A stretch of DNA of 5,474 nt, from NCBI GenBank assembly GCA_964620345.1, contig CAZUHK010000190.1:1-5474 (forward strand). The letters run 5' to 3'. The position numbers were made by a program, and so were the translations under genes. The stretch comes from CAZUHK01 sp964620345 (GTDB lineage: Bacteria; Planctomycetota; Phycisphaerae; Phycisphaerales; Zrk34). Each line of letters begins with the position of its first letter. The stretch's first letter is position 1. Below, piece by piece: positions 5,426 to 5,474 of the stretch. The notes under the pieces are model-generated. The model had not been told where the DNA came from and ran no database searches. It worked only from the letters and a program-made list of their open reading frames with translations.

Positions 5426-5474
5426 CGATTCACCGATTCACCGATTCACCGATTCACCGATTCACCGATTCACC
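5417..5474. repeat. 8-bp tandem repeat, seven full copies, running off the window
   Basis: CCGATTCA occurs as seven exact head-to-tail copies from 5417 to 5472, and the next copy begins at 5473, so the true length is unknown. It follows a short AT-rich stretch (TAAAATTTCAA). On the plus strand all three frames stay open and encode an eight-residue cycle, PIHRFTDS. On the minus strand each frame meets TGA once per 24 bases. Each unit contains one GATTC (GANTC) site. It is probably a slippage-prone simple repeat upstream of ruvX. Confidence 0.95.

Noticed and set aside
5417..5474. The octamer array as a CRISPR or integron-like array
   Set aside because: The copies are directly adjacent, with no spacers, and the unit is only 8 bp.

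Overview
This is a GC-rich, gene-dense stretch of bacterial chromosome. The very high G/C at third codon positions, the DUF3553-type protein, the sulfotransferase and the large glycosyltransferase-methyltransferase fusion suggest a planctomycete-like bacterium, perhaps of the Phycisphaerae. This assignment rests on protein character only and is moderate at best. No rRNA, tRNA, CRISPR array or transposase was found.

Layout. (1) 1-584, plus strand: 3' part of a gene whose N-terminus looks like a DUF3553 domain; its start lies before the window. (2) 585-673: a short convergent intergenic region with an imperfect 33-bp tandem repeat and a perfect 12-bp-stem hairpin, probably a terminator. (3) 673-1437, minus strand: a sulfotransferase-family protein. 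(4) 1532-2032, plus strand: a toxin-antitoxin module of the VapC/PIN type in toxin-first order. The toxin is broken by an internal deletion and frame change, while the small downstream antitoxin-like gene is intact. (5) 2130-4825, plus strand: a two-gene, translationally coupled unit with an ATGA overlap. It holds a stand-alone RapZ C-terminal domain protein, then a 758-residue protein joining a family 2 glycosyltransferase to two different SAM-dependent methyltransferase domains. (6) 4827-5237, minus strand: ruvX (YqgF), meeting the fusion gene tail to tail with one base between the stop codons. (7) 5234-5425, minus strand: a possible small or frameshifted coding remnant whose stop overlaps the ruvX start. 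(8) 5417-5474: seven copies of an 8-bp tandem repeat running off the window end.

How the parts may work together. The sulfotransferase and the glycosyltransferase-dimethyltransferase fusion are both plausible tailoring enzymes for surface polysaccharide or another glycoconjugate. The RapZ C-terminal domain belongs to a fold that binds an aminosugar phosphate in Escherichia coli, so its coupling to a glycosyltransferase is the most thought-provoking arrangement here. A regulatory link is inference only. The toxin-antitoxin remnant and ruvX look like unrelated neighbours.
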